Assembly (NCBI GenBank): GCA_017626325.1
Contig: JAGAIZ010000008.1
Coordinates: 1-64,000 of the forward strand
Reading direction: 5' to 3'
From: Lachnospiraceae bacterium
Lineage (GTDB): Bacteria > Bacillota > Clostridia > Lachnospirales > Lachnospiraceae
Length of the DNA stretch: 64,000 bases
This document shows positions 1 to 7,327 of this stretch, one piece after another. The notes beneath the pieces are model-generated. The model was given only the letters and a program-made list of their open reading frames with translations, was not told the origin of the DNA and searched no databases. A program made the position numbers and the translations under genes. Position 1 is the stretch's first letter, and each line of letters begins with the position of its first letter.

Positions 1-188
1 GCCTTATACACCCTCGGATTGCCCTGCACCACAACGTCCCGGCATAAGAGCCGCCTTGTGATGTAATCCTGCTTTGTCAGTCCCGACAATGCCACCAAAT
101 CATTCAACAGCTTTGCTTCTTCGTCCGATACCCGGAACGCCACCGTATGATTGCGCCATCTTCCTTTGTAATCAAGTGATTTTTCCAT
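1..188 (-). CDS. MobC-like mobilisation accessory protein (partial, cut by window edge)
   Basis: Only the first 62 codons are inside the window. The ATG is at 188, and an AGGAGG ribosome-binding site (197-202) overlaps the last codons of the upstream integrase, so the two are probably translationally linked. The visible N-terminus (MEKSLDYKGRWRNH) is followed by VAFRVSDEEAKLLNDL and then GLTKQDYITRRLL, a ribbon-helix-helix-like arrangement typical of MobC/relaxosome accessory proteins on clostridial integrative elements. Such proteins help the relaxase bind oriT. The assignment rests on the N-terminus and on the neighbouring integrase; a relaxase would be expected further left, outside the window. 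Confidence 0.6.
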   Translation of the reverse strand, partial: MEKSLDYKGRWRNHTVAFRVSDEEAKLLNDLVALSGLTKQDYITRRLLCRDVVVQGNPRVYK

Positions 189-192
189 GTTC

Positions 193-1275
193 TTAGTCCT
201 CCTTTGTCATTCTCTCCATTTCCAATTTCTCCGCCATTTCCGTCTGAATTGTTGGAAATAAGTGGGCGTATCGGTAAGTGATTTTTTCCGCTTCATGCCC
301 CATGCGCTCCCCAATCGCCAGTACCGAAAATCCCATGTTGATTAACAGTGAAACCGCGCTATGGCGAATATCGTGGACACGGATTTTCTTTACGCCCGCC
401 TGCTTCGCCCCTCTCTCCATCTCGTGATTGAGATAGGATTTTGTAACCGTAAATAAACGCTCGTCCGGCTTAATGTCATAAAGCATTTTGATGTACTCCT
501 GCATTTCCTCACAGAGAAAAGGCGGCATTTTGATTGTGCGGTTACTTTTCTTCGTCTTTGGGCTTGTAATAATGTCCCGCCCTTTGGAACGGTGGAACGT
601 CTTGCTGATCGTGACCGTCTGTTTCTCAAAATCAATATCAGCAGGCGTGAGCGCAAGTAATTCGCCGGAACGCATACCGCACCAATAAAGCATTTCAAAC
701 GCATAATAGGAGCGGGGCTTATCCATCATGGCTTCGGAGAATTTCAGATATTCTTCTTTCGTCCAAAAATCCATTTCCTTGACGGCTTCACTCCCAATCG
801 TCCCCGCCCGCCTTGCCGGGTTGTAGGGAAGATTATAGAAGTTTACTGCATGGTTGAATATCGCCGTAAGTTGTGCATGAATTGTCCTCAAATAATCTGC
901 GGAATAGGGCTTGCCTTTCTCGTCCCGGTACGCCATCAACTCATTCTGCCACGCTATCACGTCCTTTGCTTCAATCTCTGCAATTTTGCGGTTTTCAAAG
1001 TACGGTAAAATCTTTGTCCGTATCACATGGCTTTTGGACTCCCAAGTGCTTTCCTTGACACGCTGTTTCTTGTCGGCTTCGTACACTTCAAAGAAACTGC
1101 CGAAAGTCATATCCAATTTTGCGCCCTGTTTGAGCATGGCTTCATGCTCCCAAGCCTGCGCTTCCCTTTTGGTTGCAAATCCCCTCTTTTGTGTCTGTTT
1201 CCTCTCCCCTTTCCAGTTGGTAAAGCGGTAGATTACCCGCCACGTTCCCGTGGCATTGTCTTTGTATACAGCCAT
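193..1275 (-). CDS. Tyrosine recombinase / integrase of an integrative element
   Basis: 360-aa site-specific recombinase of the phage/ICE integrase family. Residues 1-60 resemble an arm-type DNA-binding domain (MAVYKDNATGTWRVIYR), about 60-155 form the SAM-like core-binding domain, and 170-345 the catalytic domain. The catalytic set is visible: R202 (CGMRSGELL), a lysine in SPKTKK near 240, H301 and R304 (HDIRH), H327 (GHEAE) and the nucleophile Y336 (RYAHL). The length is normal for the family and the gene appears intact. It lies between the small excisionase-like gene upstream and the MobC-like gene downstream, close to the 3' end of guaA, a recognised integration hotspot. It should catalyse integration and excision of the element that extends off the left edge. 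Confidence 0.9.
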   Translation of the reverse strand: MAVYKDNATGTWRVIYRFTNWKGERKQTQKRGFATKREAQAWEHEAMLKQGAKLDMTFGSFFEVYEADKKQRVKESTWESKSHVIRTKILPYFENRKIAEIEAKDVIAWQNELMAYRDEKGKPYSADYLRTIHAQLTAIFNHAVNFYNLPYNPARRAGTIGSEAVKEMDFWTKEEYLKFSEAMMDKPRSYYAFEMLYWCGMRSGELLALTPADIDFEKQTVTISKTFHRSKGRDIITSPKTKKSNRTIKMPPFLCEEMQEYIKMLYDIKPDERLFTVTKSYLNHEMERGAKQAGVKKIRVHDIRHSAVSLLINMGFSVLAIGERMGHEAEKITYRYAHLFPTIQTEMAEKLEMERMTKED

Positions 1276-1291
1276 CTAACTCAACTCCCTT

Positions 1292-1471
1292 CTATTCGCT
1301 GTAACATACTTTTTTATGAAAAAATGTAGCGTTCACACGTCCTGCCACCGTCAGATAGCCCTGTTTCTGCATTTCTGCGTTCAGTTCCCTTACAATCTGA
1401 TAGGCTTTTGACTTCGACACACGCAATTCCGCTGCCACTTCCTCCACTGTCATAAAAGATTTTTCTGTCAT
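1292..1471 (-). CDS. Small helix-turn-helix protein, probable excisionase/regulator
   Basis: A 59-aa gene read directly from the sequence. The ATG at 1471 has an AGGAGAGG ribosome-binding site just upstream, and a TAG stop lies at 1292-1294. The protein starts MTEKSFMTVEEVAAELRVSK and contains a MerR/excisionase-type winged helix-turn-helix (VEEVAAELRVSKSKAYQIV). It ends in a basic tail (TFFHKKVCYSE), a pattern seen in small DNA-binding proteins encoded just upstream of integrases in Firmicute ICEs. Its position, 16 bp before the integrase start, and its size suggest a recombination directionality factor or local regulator. It shares the promoter at 1526-1554. Confidence 0.7.
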   Translation of the reverse strand: MTEKSFMTVEEVAAELRVSKSKAYQIVRELNAEMQKQGYLTVAGRVNATFFHKKVCYSE

Positions 1472-1525
1472 TCAGATACCCTCTCCTTTCTCATTCCTAA
1501 CTCTTTTCAGTTAAGTTATGTTGAT

Positions 1526-1554
1526 ATGATACTAAATAAATTCCGTTAAGTCAA
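1526..1554 (-). promoter_or_regulatory. Sigma-A promoter for the small HTH/integrase/mobC genes
   Basis: On the minus strand, -35 TTGACT (1549-1554) and -10 TATCAT (1526-1531) are separated by 17 bp. The -35 is embedded in one of the TTAAGTCA boxes, so a bound repressor would block RNA polymerase. Confidence 0.65.
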
Positions 1555-1597
1555 GTGGTTTTCAGGAAAATCTTAACTTTTTTTATTTAAGTTATTC

Positions 1598-1626
1598 TTG
1601 CTATTTCTATTGCACCATGTTATACT
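1598..1626 (+). promoter_or_regulatory. Sigma-A promoter for the XRE regulator
   Basis: TTGCTA (1598-1603), a 17-bp spacer and TATACT (1621-1626), with an extended -10 TG at 1618-1619. It lies 111 bp before the XRE start and faces away from the leftward promoter. Confidence 0.6.
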
Positions 1627-1736
1627 GACTTCAACATATTTGTTTAAGTCAAACCATGCACACAATAACAAGATGAAGCACAGCACAATCAAGCTGGCAT
1701 GGTTTTATCACACTTCACAATAACGGAGGTTTTATT

Positions 1737-2297
1737 ATGGCAATCGGCAAACGTATCCGCTTTTTCCGCAACCGAAAAGGCATGACACAGAAACAACTGG
1801 GCGAAATCCTCGGCTTTCTCGGAAAGACCTCTGATGTCCGCATGGCACAGTATGAAACCGAAGCGAGGACACCGAAGCACGACCTTGTAAAAGAAATGGC
1901 AAATATCTTTGATGTAAGCACCCACGCCCTCACAGTGCCGGATATTGATACCTATATCGGGCTTATGCACACGCTCTTTGCGTTGGAAGATATGTATGGT
2001 CTGAAAATCGGGGAGATTGACGGGGAAATCTGCCTTCGCCTTGACAAGTCCGACTATTCCACCTATTCGTCCATGTTCAATATGTTCCACGCATGGCGGG
2101 AGCAAGCCGCCAAACTGGAACAGGGCGAAATTACCAAAGAGGAATACGACCAGTGGCGGTACAAGTACCCAGAACTGGATAACTCGCATCATTGGGCGAA
2201 AGTCCCCTCACAGGCAGTCAGTGATATGCTTATGGAAGAATTTCAGAAAATCGAGAAAGAAGAAAAGAAAACAGCTAAAAAGAAAAAGCAGAAATAA
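1737..2297 (+). CDS. XRE-family helix-turn-helix regulator of the integrative element
   Basis: 186-aa protein with an N-terminal XRE/cI-type helix-turn-helix (about residues 4-65: GKRIRFFRNRKGMTQKQLG, then the recognition region and PKHDLVKEMANIF). A roughly 100-aa C-terminal part follows and ends in a very lysine-rich tail (EEKKTAKKKKQK). The ribosome-binding site is GGAGG just upstream. It is divergent from the small HTH/integrase genes across the TTAAGTYA boxes, the usual arrangement of an element maintenance repressor. It is the last element gene before the guaA junction and converges on guaA. The repressor role is inferred from family and context. Confidence 0.8.
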   Translation: MAIGKRIRFFRNRKGMTQKQLGEILGFLGKTSDVRMAQYETEARTPKHDLVKEMANIFDVSTHALTVPDIDTYIGLMHTLFALEDMYGLKIGEIDGEICLRLDKSDYSTYSSMFNMFHAWREQAAKLEQGEITKEEYDQWRYKYPELDNSHHWAKVPSQAVSDMLMEEFQKIEKEEKKTAKKKKQK

Positions 2298-2303
2298 GCA
2301 TAA

Positions 2304-2364
2304 AAAGACCTTGCCGATATTCAGTTGCCATAGCAAAAGCCATCTGAAAATCAGCAAGGTCTTT
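2304..2364. terminator. Bidirectional terminator hairpin between the XRE gene and guaA
   Basis: AAAGACCTTGC (2304-2314) pairs perfectly with GCAAGGTCTTT (2354-2364), and an inner near-perfect arm pair (2316-2324 with 2344-2352) extends the stem. T-runs follow on both strands (TCTTTTATTTT on plus, TTTTTATG on minus), so it could end both the XRE and the guaA transcripts. Confidence 0.7.
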
Positions 2365-2390
2365 CTTTTATTTTGATGTAATTATCTATT

Positions 2391-2500
2391 GAGTGATACC
2401 TAAAATGTTGCCAAATCGTTGCCAGCACCTAAACAAATTTGTTTGCAACCCGCATAAATACTAGCTTCTCAAATTTCATTTCATCACTCAAACTCAATCG
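2391..2500. other. Candidate element end / attachment region at the guaA 3' end
   Basis: The integrase lies beside the last codons of guaA, where many ICEs and islands recombine. This stretch holds two GTTGCCA direct repeats (2407-2413 and 2419-2425), a 14-bp palindrome AAACAAATTTGTTT (2431-2444) and a GAGTGAT sequence (2391-2397) that recurs inverted over the guaA stop (2484-2490). These may be integrase-binding sites. The exact crossover cannot be fixed because the other attachment site is outside the window. Confidence 0.45.
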
Positions 2501-4112
2501 TCCCCGGCGGCTTACTAGTCAAATCATAAACCACCCGATTAACACCTTTAACCTCATTAATAATCCGGTTCATCACCGTCTGCAGCACACTCCACGGAAT
2601 CTCCGCACTTTCCGCCGTCATGAAGTCAATCGTCTTCACCGCCCGAAGCGCCACAGCATAGTCATAGGTTCTCTCGTCACCCATAACCCCCACGCTTCTC
2701 ATATTCGTAAGCGCGGCGAAATACTGATCCGGTTTCCACGGCGCTGCTTTACCCTGGTCTTTCGCGTATGCTGCTGCAGTCTTGTCCACTTCTTCCCGAT
2801 AGATCGCATCGGCGTCCTGCACGATGCGTACCTTCTCAGCAGTCACTTCACCAATGATGCGAATACCTAAGCCAGGACCGGGGAAGGGCTGACGGAATAC
2901 CAAGTATTCCGGGATGCCAAGCTCCAAGCCTACCTTACGCACCTCGTCTTTGAAAAGATCCCGAAGGGGCTCAATAATCTCCTTAAAATCAACATAATCA
3001 GGCAGTCCGCCCACATTATGATGAGATTTGATCACAGCGCTCTCGCCGCCCAGTCCGCTTTCCACCACATCGGGGTAAATGGTTCCCTGCACGAGGAAAT
3101 CCACCGCGCCGATTTTCTTCGCCTCTTCCTCGAAGACACGGATAAACTCTTCACCGATAATTTTTCTCTTCCTCTCCGGTTCTTCCACGCCGGCTAATTT
3201 ACGATAGAAGCGCTCCTGCGCGTTCACACGGATAAAGTTCAGATCATAATTACCGTCAGGACCGAATACTTCCTCAACCTCGTCTCCCTCATTCTTGCGG
3301 AGCAGTCCCTGATCTACAAAGACACAAGTCAACTGATTTCCGATCGCCTTCGACAACAATACTGCTGCCACCGAGGAATCCACGCCGCCGGACAGGGCAC
3401 AGAGCACCTTGCCGTTTCCCACTTTATTGCGGATAGCCTCGATGGACTGTTTTACGAAGGAATCCATCTTCCAGTCTCCCGCGCAGCCGCACACTTCATA
3501 GACGAAGTTAGAGAGCATTTTGGTTCCCTCTACGGTATGCAGTACTTCCGGGTGGAACTGGATTGCGTAGAGATTCTTCTCCGGATTTTCAGCCGCCGCC
3601 ACAGGACAGTCCGCAGTATGCGCCACCACAGAGAAACCCGGAGCCGCCTCTGAAATATAATCATTATGGCTCATCCAACAGGTCGTCGCATAAGTATCTG
3701 TCCTATGATCATCCCAAATGACCCCGGTCATATTCTCTGTCTTCGTCCCCACCTCTGCAAAAAGCGGCGAGGTTCTGTCCACATAGACTTCAATCTTCCC
3801 GTACTCCCGCACCGGCGCTTTCTCCACCTTGCCGCCCAGCACATACATCATAAGCTGTGCGCCATAGCAGAGCCCCAGTACCGGAATCCCCATGTTAAAA
3901 AGTTCCGAAGAGCAAGTCGCCGCGCCTTCTTCATAGCAGCTATTCGGGCCGCCTGTCAGGATAATGCCCTTAGGGTTCATTTCCTTGATTTTAGACAGTT
4001 CCGTCTTATAAGAATAGATTTCACAGTAGACATTACACTCTCTGACACGTCTTGCCACGAGCTGGTTGTACTGTCCACCGAAGTCGATTACAATGACCGT
4101 CTCTCTGTTCAT
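2484..4112 (-). CDS. guaA: GMP synthase (glutamine-hydrolysing)
   Basis: 542-aa enzyme converting XMP to GMP with ATP and glutamine, the last step of guanine nucleotide synthesis. The N-terminal class I glutamine amidotransferase domain has C82 (GLCYGAQLM) and the H187/E189 pair (FHPEV). The ATP-pyrophosphatase domain has the P-loop SGGVDSS at 241-247, and the C-terminal dimerisation domain ends PPGTIEFE. The protein is longer than the usual 510-525 residues because of about 20 extra residues around 121-146, before WMSHNDYI. A consensus promoter lies about 110 bp upstream. The 3' end appears to be the insertion site of the neighbouring element, and the reading frame is intact there. Confidence 0.97.
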   Translation of the reverse strand: MNRETVIVIDFGGQYNQLVARRVRECNVYCEIYSYKTELSKIKEMNPKGIILTGGPNSCYEEGAATCSSELFNMGIPVLGLCYGAQLMMYVLGGKVEKAPVREYGKIEVYVDRTSPLFAEVGTKTENMTGVIWDDHRTDTYATTCWMSHNDYISEAAPGFSVVAHTADCPVAAAENPEKNLYAIQFHPEVLHTVEGTKMLSNFVYEVCGCAGDWKMDSFVKQSIEAIRNKVGNGKVLCALSGGVDSSVAAVLLSKAIGNQLTCVFVDQGLLRKNEGDEVEEVFGPDGNYDLNFIRVNAQERFYRKLAGVEEPERKRKIIGEEFIRVFEEEAKKIGAVDFLVQGTIYPDVVESGLGGESAVIKSHHNVGGLPDYVDFKEIIEPLRDLFKDEVRKVGLELGIPEYLVFRQPFPGPGLGIRIIGEVTAEKVRIVQDADAIYREEVDKTAAAYAKDQGKAAPWKPDQYFAALTNMRSVGVMGDERTYDYAVALRAVKTIDFMTAESAEIPWSVLQTVMNRIINEVKGVNRVVYDLTSKPPGTIEFE

Positions 4113-4220
4113 TGCGTAACCTTACCTTTCGTCATTTTCTCGTCGTTCGTACGCTCCAAGCAGCTTTTGACCAAATCCTTCTCTCTTTTCCCAACGCACG
4201 AATTTCCATCACTAAATCCT

Positions 4221-4249
4221 ATTATATAAGCCCCGTAAAAGCTTGTCAA
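4221..4249 (-). promoter_or_regulatory. Consensus sigma-A promoter of guaA
   Basis: Minus strand: TTGACA (4244-4249), 17-bp spacer, TATAAT (4221-4226), a perfect match to consensus. It leaves a leader of about 100 nt before the guaA start. I looked for a purine riboswitch in the leader and saw no convincing one. Confidence 0.85.
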
Positions 4250-4301
4250 AGCCTATCGTCCAAAGCGCCCAAATTCGTGTAACATCTCAACTTGCCGCTT
4301 C

Positions 4302-5702
4302 TTACGCCGCCTTTGTCTTCTTATACATCGCCTGCTCCCACTTATGTCCGCGATACCGGAGGGTATAGCAGATTCCCCGGAATGTCCAGTCGATGGTCAT
4401 GGCGATCCAGATGCCGATCAATCCCAAGTGGAATACATAGCTGAACACATACGCGGTGATGATACGGAAGGTCCACATGGACACAATCGCAATCACCATA
4501 GTCCACACCACGTCGCCCGCCGCACGCAGAGTATTGGGCAGGGAGAAAGACGGTACCCACGAGATCATACACATGACCGCATGGAAACGAATAACCTGAA
4601 CCGCCAGTTCTTCCGTCTCCGGCGTCAGGTGATAGATTTGCAGGAAAAAATGCGCGCCCACAATCATAATCATCGAAACAGCGCTCATGCACAGCCACGT
4701 CAGCCCCATCAGTTTCCTCGTATAATACCGGGCCTGTCCTATTTCACCCGCGCCGATACACACGCTGCTCACCGACAGAATCGCCATGCCGATTGCCATA
4801 CCTGGCAGAATGTTGAAATTCGTAATCGTACCACAGACAGCGTTGGCGGCAATAGCGGAGGTTCCGAAGGTAGACACCAGACTCAGCAGCAAGATTTTGC
4901 CAAGCTGAAAAAGGCTGTTTTCCAGGCCATTGGGAATGCCGATAAACAGAATCCTTTTTACCAGGGATAAATCCATCCGGGGCGTCAGCCTGCTCTTAAA
5001 ATGAATCGTCCGCCGCTCATCCAGCATCAGCACGAAAATCAGCACAGCGGCCACGGTTCTTGCCAGAAGCGTTGCGATGGCGGCTCCTGCCACACCCATA
5101 TTACAGCCAAAAATCAATATCGTGTTTCCCACCAGATTGATGAGATTCATCAGAAGAGAGATATACATCGTTGTCTTAGAATCACCCATGGCACGAAAAA
5201 GCGCAGCACAGCCGTTGTACAATGCCAGCGGACAGATGGAAAGCCCTGTGATAATCAGATAGGTAGTAGCGCTTTGCATGACTGCATCCTCCACCTGTCC
5301 GAACACGCCCCGCAGTATGCTTTTATGGGCCGCTAACAGAACCACCGTGGTAATCAGAGACGTATAGAGCAGGAAAAGCACCATCTGCCATGCCGCCCTG
5401 CCCGCCTGCTCCGGTTCCCTGCGGCCGATGGCATGTCCCGCCACCACGGCGCCGCCGGTAGCCAGCGCCGAGAAAATATTAATGACCAGAATATTGATAT
5501 TGTCCACCAGCGAAACCCCGGACACGGCGGCCTCGCCCACGCCGGAAATCATGACAGTATCCAGCATACCGACCAGAATCGCCAATAGCTGTTCCATCAT
5601 AAGCGGCACAATCAGTTTCTTAAGCTCTCCATTGCTGTATAAGACTCCCTCAGCCTTCTCTTTTGTTTTTTCCATTTTCCGCATCGCCCCATCCAATGAC
5701 AT
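4302..5702 (-). CDS. MATE-family multidrug/metabolite exporter
   Basis: 466-aa integral membrane protein with about 12 hydrophobic segments and the internal two-fold pattern of MATE (multi antimicrobial extrusion) transporters. Telling stretches are LIVPLMMEQLLAILVGMLDT near the N-terminus, AGHAIGRREPEQAGRAAWQM after the second helix and the repeat-equivalent GEIGQARYYTRKLMG in the second half. MATE proteins export cationic compounds using Na+ or H+ gradients. Its own promoter, with a palindrome between -35 and -10, lies directly upstream. The substrate cannot be predicted. Internal ATG codons at residues 7 and 10 are alternative starts. Confidence 0.9.
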   Translation of the reverse strand: MSLDGAMRKMEKTKEKAEGVLYSNGELKKLIVPLMMEQLLAILVGMLDTVMISGVGEAAVSGVSLVDNINILVINIFSALATGGAVVAGHAIGRREPEQAGRAAWQMVLFLLYTSLITTVVLLAAHKSILRGVFGQVEDAVMQSATTYLIITGLSICPLALYNGCAALFRAMGDSKTTMYISLLMNLINLVGNTILIFGCNMGVAGAAIATLLARTVAAVLIFVLMLDERRTIHFKSRLTPRMDLSLVKRILFIGIPNGLENSLFQLGKILLLSLVSTFGTSAIAANAVCGTITNFNILPGMAIGMAILSVSSVCIGAGEIGQARYYTRKLMGLTWLCMSAVSMIMIVGAHFFLQIYHLTPETEELAVQVIRFHAVMCMISWVPSFSLPNTLRAAGDVVWTMVIAIVSMWTFRIITAYVFSYVFHLGLIGIWIAMTIDWTFRGICYTLRYRGHKWEQAMYKKTKAA

Positions 5703-5733
5703 TTCAATCCGTCTTTCTAAACGGTCTGAATTT

Positions 5734-5762
5734 ATTCTATGCCCATTTTATGGGATTGTAAA
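5734..5762 (-). promoter_or_regulatory. Promoter of the MATE gene with an operator-like palindrome
   Basis: Minus strand: TTTACA (5757-5762), 17-bp spacer, TAGAAT (5734-5739). The spacer contains the inverted repeat CCCAT-ttt-ATGGG (5742-5754), a classic repressor-site position. It starts just after the spoIIID stop. Confidence 0.6.
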
Positions 5763-5767
5763 GTATG

Positions 5768-6025
5768 TCAGCACATATGCTGATGCAGATATTTCTCTCT
5801 CGTCGCCATGCCGCCCCGGATATGCCGTTCCGATTTGTTGACGTCCAGTACCTTCCTTGCTTCTGCCGCCAGCGACGGATTAAGCTGCGTAAGCCGCTCG
5901 GTTACATCCTTATGTACCGTACTCTTACTGATTCCGAACTCCTTCGCAGTCTGTCTCACCGTGGCGTTGTTCTCAATAATATAGTTGGCAATATGAATTG
6001 CACGTTCCTCGATATACTCTTTCAA
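5768..6025 (-). CDS. spoIIID: Sporulation transcriptional regulator SpoIIID
   Basis: 85-aa mother-cell regulator that binds DNA and reshapes the sigma-E regulon during sporulation. It begins MKEYIEERAIHIANYIIE and carries the helix-turn-helix ATVRQTAKEFGISKSTVHKD (about 22-41), matching SpoIIID in length and sequence. The start codon is TTG (6023-6025), with a GAGGGG ribosome-binding site at 6034-6039. A good sigma-E-type promoter lies at 6054-6082, as in the Bacillus gene. The C-terminal basic part (NKSERHIRGGMATREKYLH) is the expected second DNA-contacting region. Confidence 0.95.
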   Translation of the reverse strand: MKEYIEERAIHIANYIIENNATVRQTAKEFGISKSTVHKDVTERLTQLNPSLAAEARKVLDVNKSERHIRGGMATREKYLHQHMC

Positions 6026-6032
6026 AAGAAAA

Positions 6033-6076
6033 CCCCTCAGAATACTTTTTTACATTGTATGAAGTATTCTGCGGGG
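6033..6076. repeat. 15-bp inverted repeat around the spoIIID -10 region
   Basis: CCCCTCAGAATACTT (6033-6047) and AAGTATTCTGCGGGG (6062-6076) are inverted repeats with one mismatch. The left arm covers the ribosome-binding site and the right arm lies between -35 and -10. The gap between them contains the -10 box. Confidence 0.7.
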
Positions 6077-6082
6077 GTATGA
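6054..6082 (-). promoter_or_regulatory. Sigma-E-type promoter of spoIIID
   Basis: Minus strand: -35 TCATACC (6076-6082), 14-bp spacer, -10 CATACAAT (6054-6061). The -10 is an exact match to the known Bacillus sigma-E consensus CATACAMT and the spacing is typical. Confidence 0.75.
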
Positions 6083-6164
6083 CTGTTTGATGCATGTTAA
6101 ACGAACCGCTCATAATCAAAAACCACGAATTTGACTCCTGTAAAATATTGCCATAATCGCCCGC

Positions 6165-7031
6165 TTATTCTCTTAAAATCTGCATCACCCTTCTTCCTTC
6201 TGCCGCATCAAACCCGGTCTTTTGATAAAAAGCAGCCACATCACTGTTTTCGCTTATCACAACCAGATACAGATAATTCTTATAATGCTCCCGTACCAGC
6301 TTCACCAGATGACTTCCGATTCCCTGGCCCTGTTCCTCCGGTTTTACCAGCAGATAATGCATATAAGCCGTAAGTTCCCCGTCGTCCAGCACCTCTGCCA
6401 GTCCCACCAGTTCATCCCGCCGCCATGCCGTCACCACCAGCCCGGCGTTTCTAAACGCTTTCGTCATACGCTCCGTATACTGAGCCGACAGCCAGCCCAC
6501 CGAATCATACAGTGCATATAAATGTTCCTCCGACGCGCTCCTGCCCTCGCAGTAAAGAATCTCATCCTCTCCGATGCTTCGCCCCATGCAGTAAGATTCT
6601 TCCATCGCCGCATACGCGCCGTAATTGGCAATCCGCTCGAACCCGAATCTGCGGTACAGTCTGACCGAATCCGGAAGAAAAAGCCCTGTCTCCAGAAGCA
6701 TCCTCCCAAATCCCAGTCCCTCAGCCTTCTCCACCAGATTCCGCATCAGCATTCCCCCGATATTCCTGCCCCGGTACGCCGCCTTCACGAACACCCTTTT
6801 TACCTCAATTTCAGAATCGGAATAGCGCCTGAGCGCTCCGCAGCCTACCGCTGTCTCTCCGTCACAGGCAAGCGCCACGTAATCCATCGTATCCAGATGA
6901 TTATACTTCTTGTACTTCTCTCTCTTATCCTCGCCTCCGATCGCTTCATTCAGATAACTGTCCAGTTCTTTACATAATCTGATGAAATCTTCGTTATCAT
7001 ATCTGACTTCCCGCACTCTGATCGTCTCCAT
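6165..7031 (-). CDS. Tandem GNAT-domain N-acetyltransferase
   Basis: 288-aa protein with two GNAT acetyltransferase domains in tandem. The first (about 1-150) has the acetyl-CoA binding segment VFVKAAYRGRNIGGMLMRN followed by LYRRFGF. The second (about 155-288) has LLVKPEEQGQGIGSHLVKL and ends with AAFYQKTGF. Each carries the R/Q-x-x-G-x-G/A motif A, so both halves may be active. The ribosome-binding site AGGAGG lies 7 bp before the ATG. It is a single gene next to spoIIID and the substrate is unknown. It could have arisen by duplication or by fusion of two separate acetyltransferases. Confidence 0.88.
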   Translation of the reverse strand: METIRVREVRYDNEDFIRLCKELDSYLNEAIGGEDKREKYKKYNHLDTMDYVALACDGETAVGCGALRRYSDSEIEVKRVFVKAAYRGRNIGGMLMRNLVEKAEGLGFGRMLLETGLFLPDSVRLYRRFGFERIANYGAYAAMEESYCMGRSIGEDEILYCEGRSASEEHLYALYDSVGWLSAQYTERMTKAFRNAGLVVTAWRRDELVGLAEVLDDGELTAYMHYLLVKPEEQGQGIGSHLVKLVREHYKNYLYLVVISENSDVAAFYQKTGFDAAEGRRVMQILRE

Positions 7032-7242
7032 ATAAGTCCTCCTTCTTCAAACCATGATAGCCATTTCCAGGCTTTCTTTTCCCGGACGCCCGTTTCCGCA
7101 TTAGAAATCTTCGCCTTATGTCCGCCATACACCAAACCGTGGTTCTCAATAACAATCCGGAAACAGTCTTCCTGCAAAATCTTTTCTTGTACTTACTGTA
7201 TCACCATGCTATGATATTTGTAAAATGAATTATATAACTTAT

Positions 7243-7265
7243 ATTAATCGATTTTTTTGATTAAT
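7243..7265. promoter_or_regulatory. Inverted repeat upstream of the LysR gene
   Basis: ATTAATC (7243-7249) and GATTAAT (7259-7265) form a perfect 7-bp inverted repeat with a 9-bp T-rich centre, about 60 bp before the LysR start. LysR proteins bind dyads of this size, so it is a candidate autoregulatory site. The rest of 7032-7327 is AT-rich and I see no gene in it. Confidence 0.45.
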
Positions 7266-7327
7266 AATGCAGGAAACCTTTTAAACCGTCTGAAAATAAG
7301 ATATCACAATTACGAAGGAGATCCGTT

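Larger units (their letters stand above)
1511..1652. promoter_or_regulatory. Repeated TTAAGTYA boxes in the divergent regulatory region
   Basis: Five boxes related to TTAAGTTA/TTAAGTCA occur between the divergent small-HTH and XRE genes: 1511-1518, 1546-1555, 1572-1579 (inverted), 1587-1594 and 1644-1652. One box overlaps the -35 of the leftward promoter and the others lie around the rightward one. This looks like an operator array for an element-encoded repressor, probably the XRE protein at 1737. The repressor assignment is inference. Confidence 0.55.

Noticed and set aside
4113..4220. Possible purine riboswitch in the guaA leader
   Set aside because: The roughly 100-nt leader lacks the conserved three-way junction core. 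A plain consensus promoter explains it.
6950..7177. 75-codon minus-strand frame overlapping the start of the double-GNAT gene
   Set aside because: It overlaps the GNAT coding sequence in another frame, has no ribosome-binding site of note, and the residues show no known domain.
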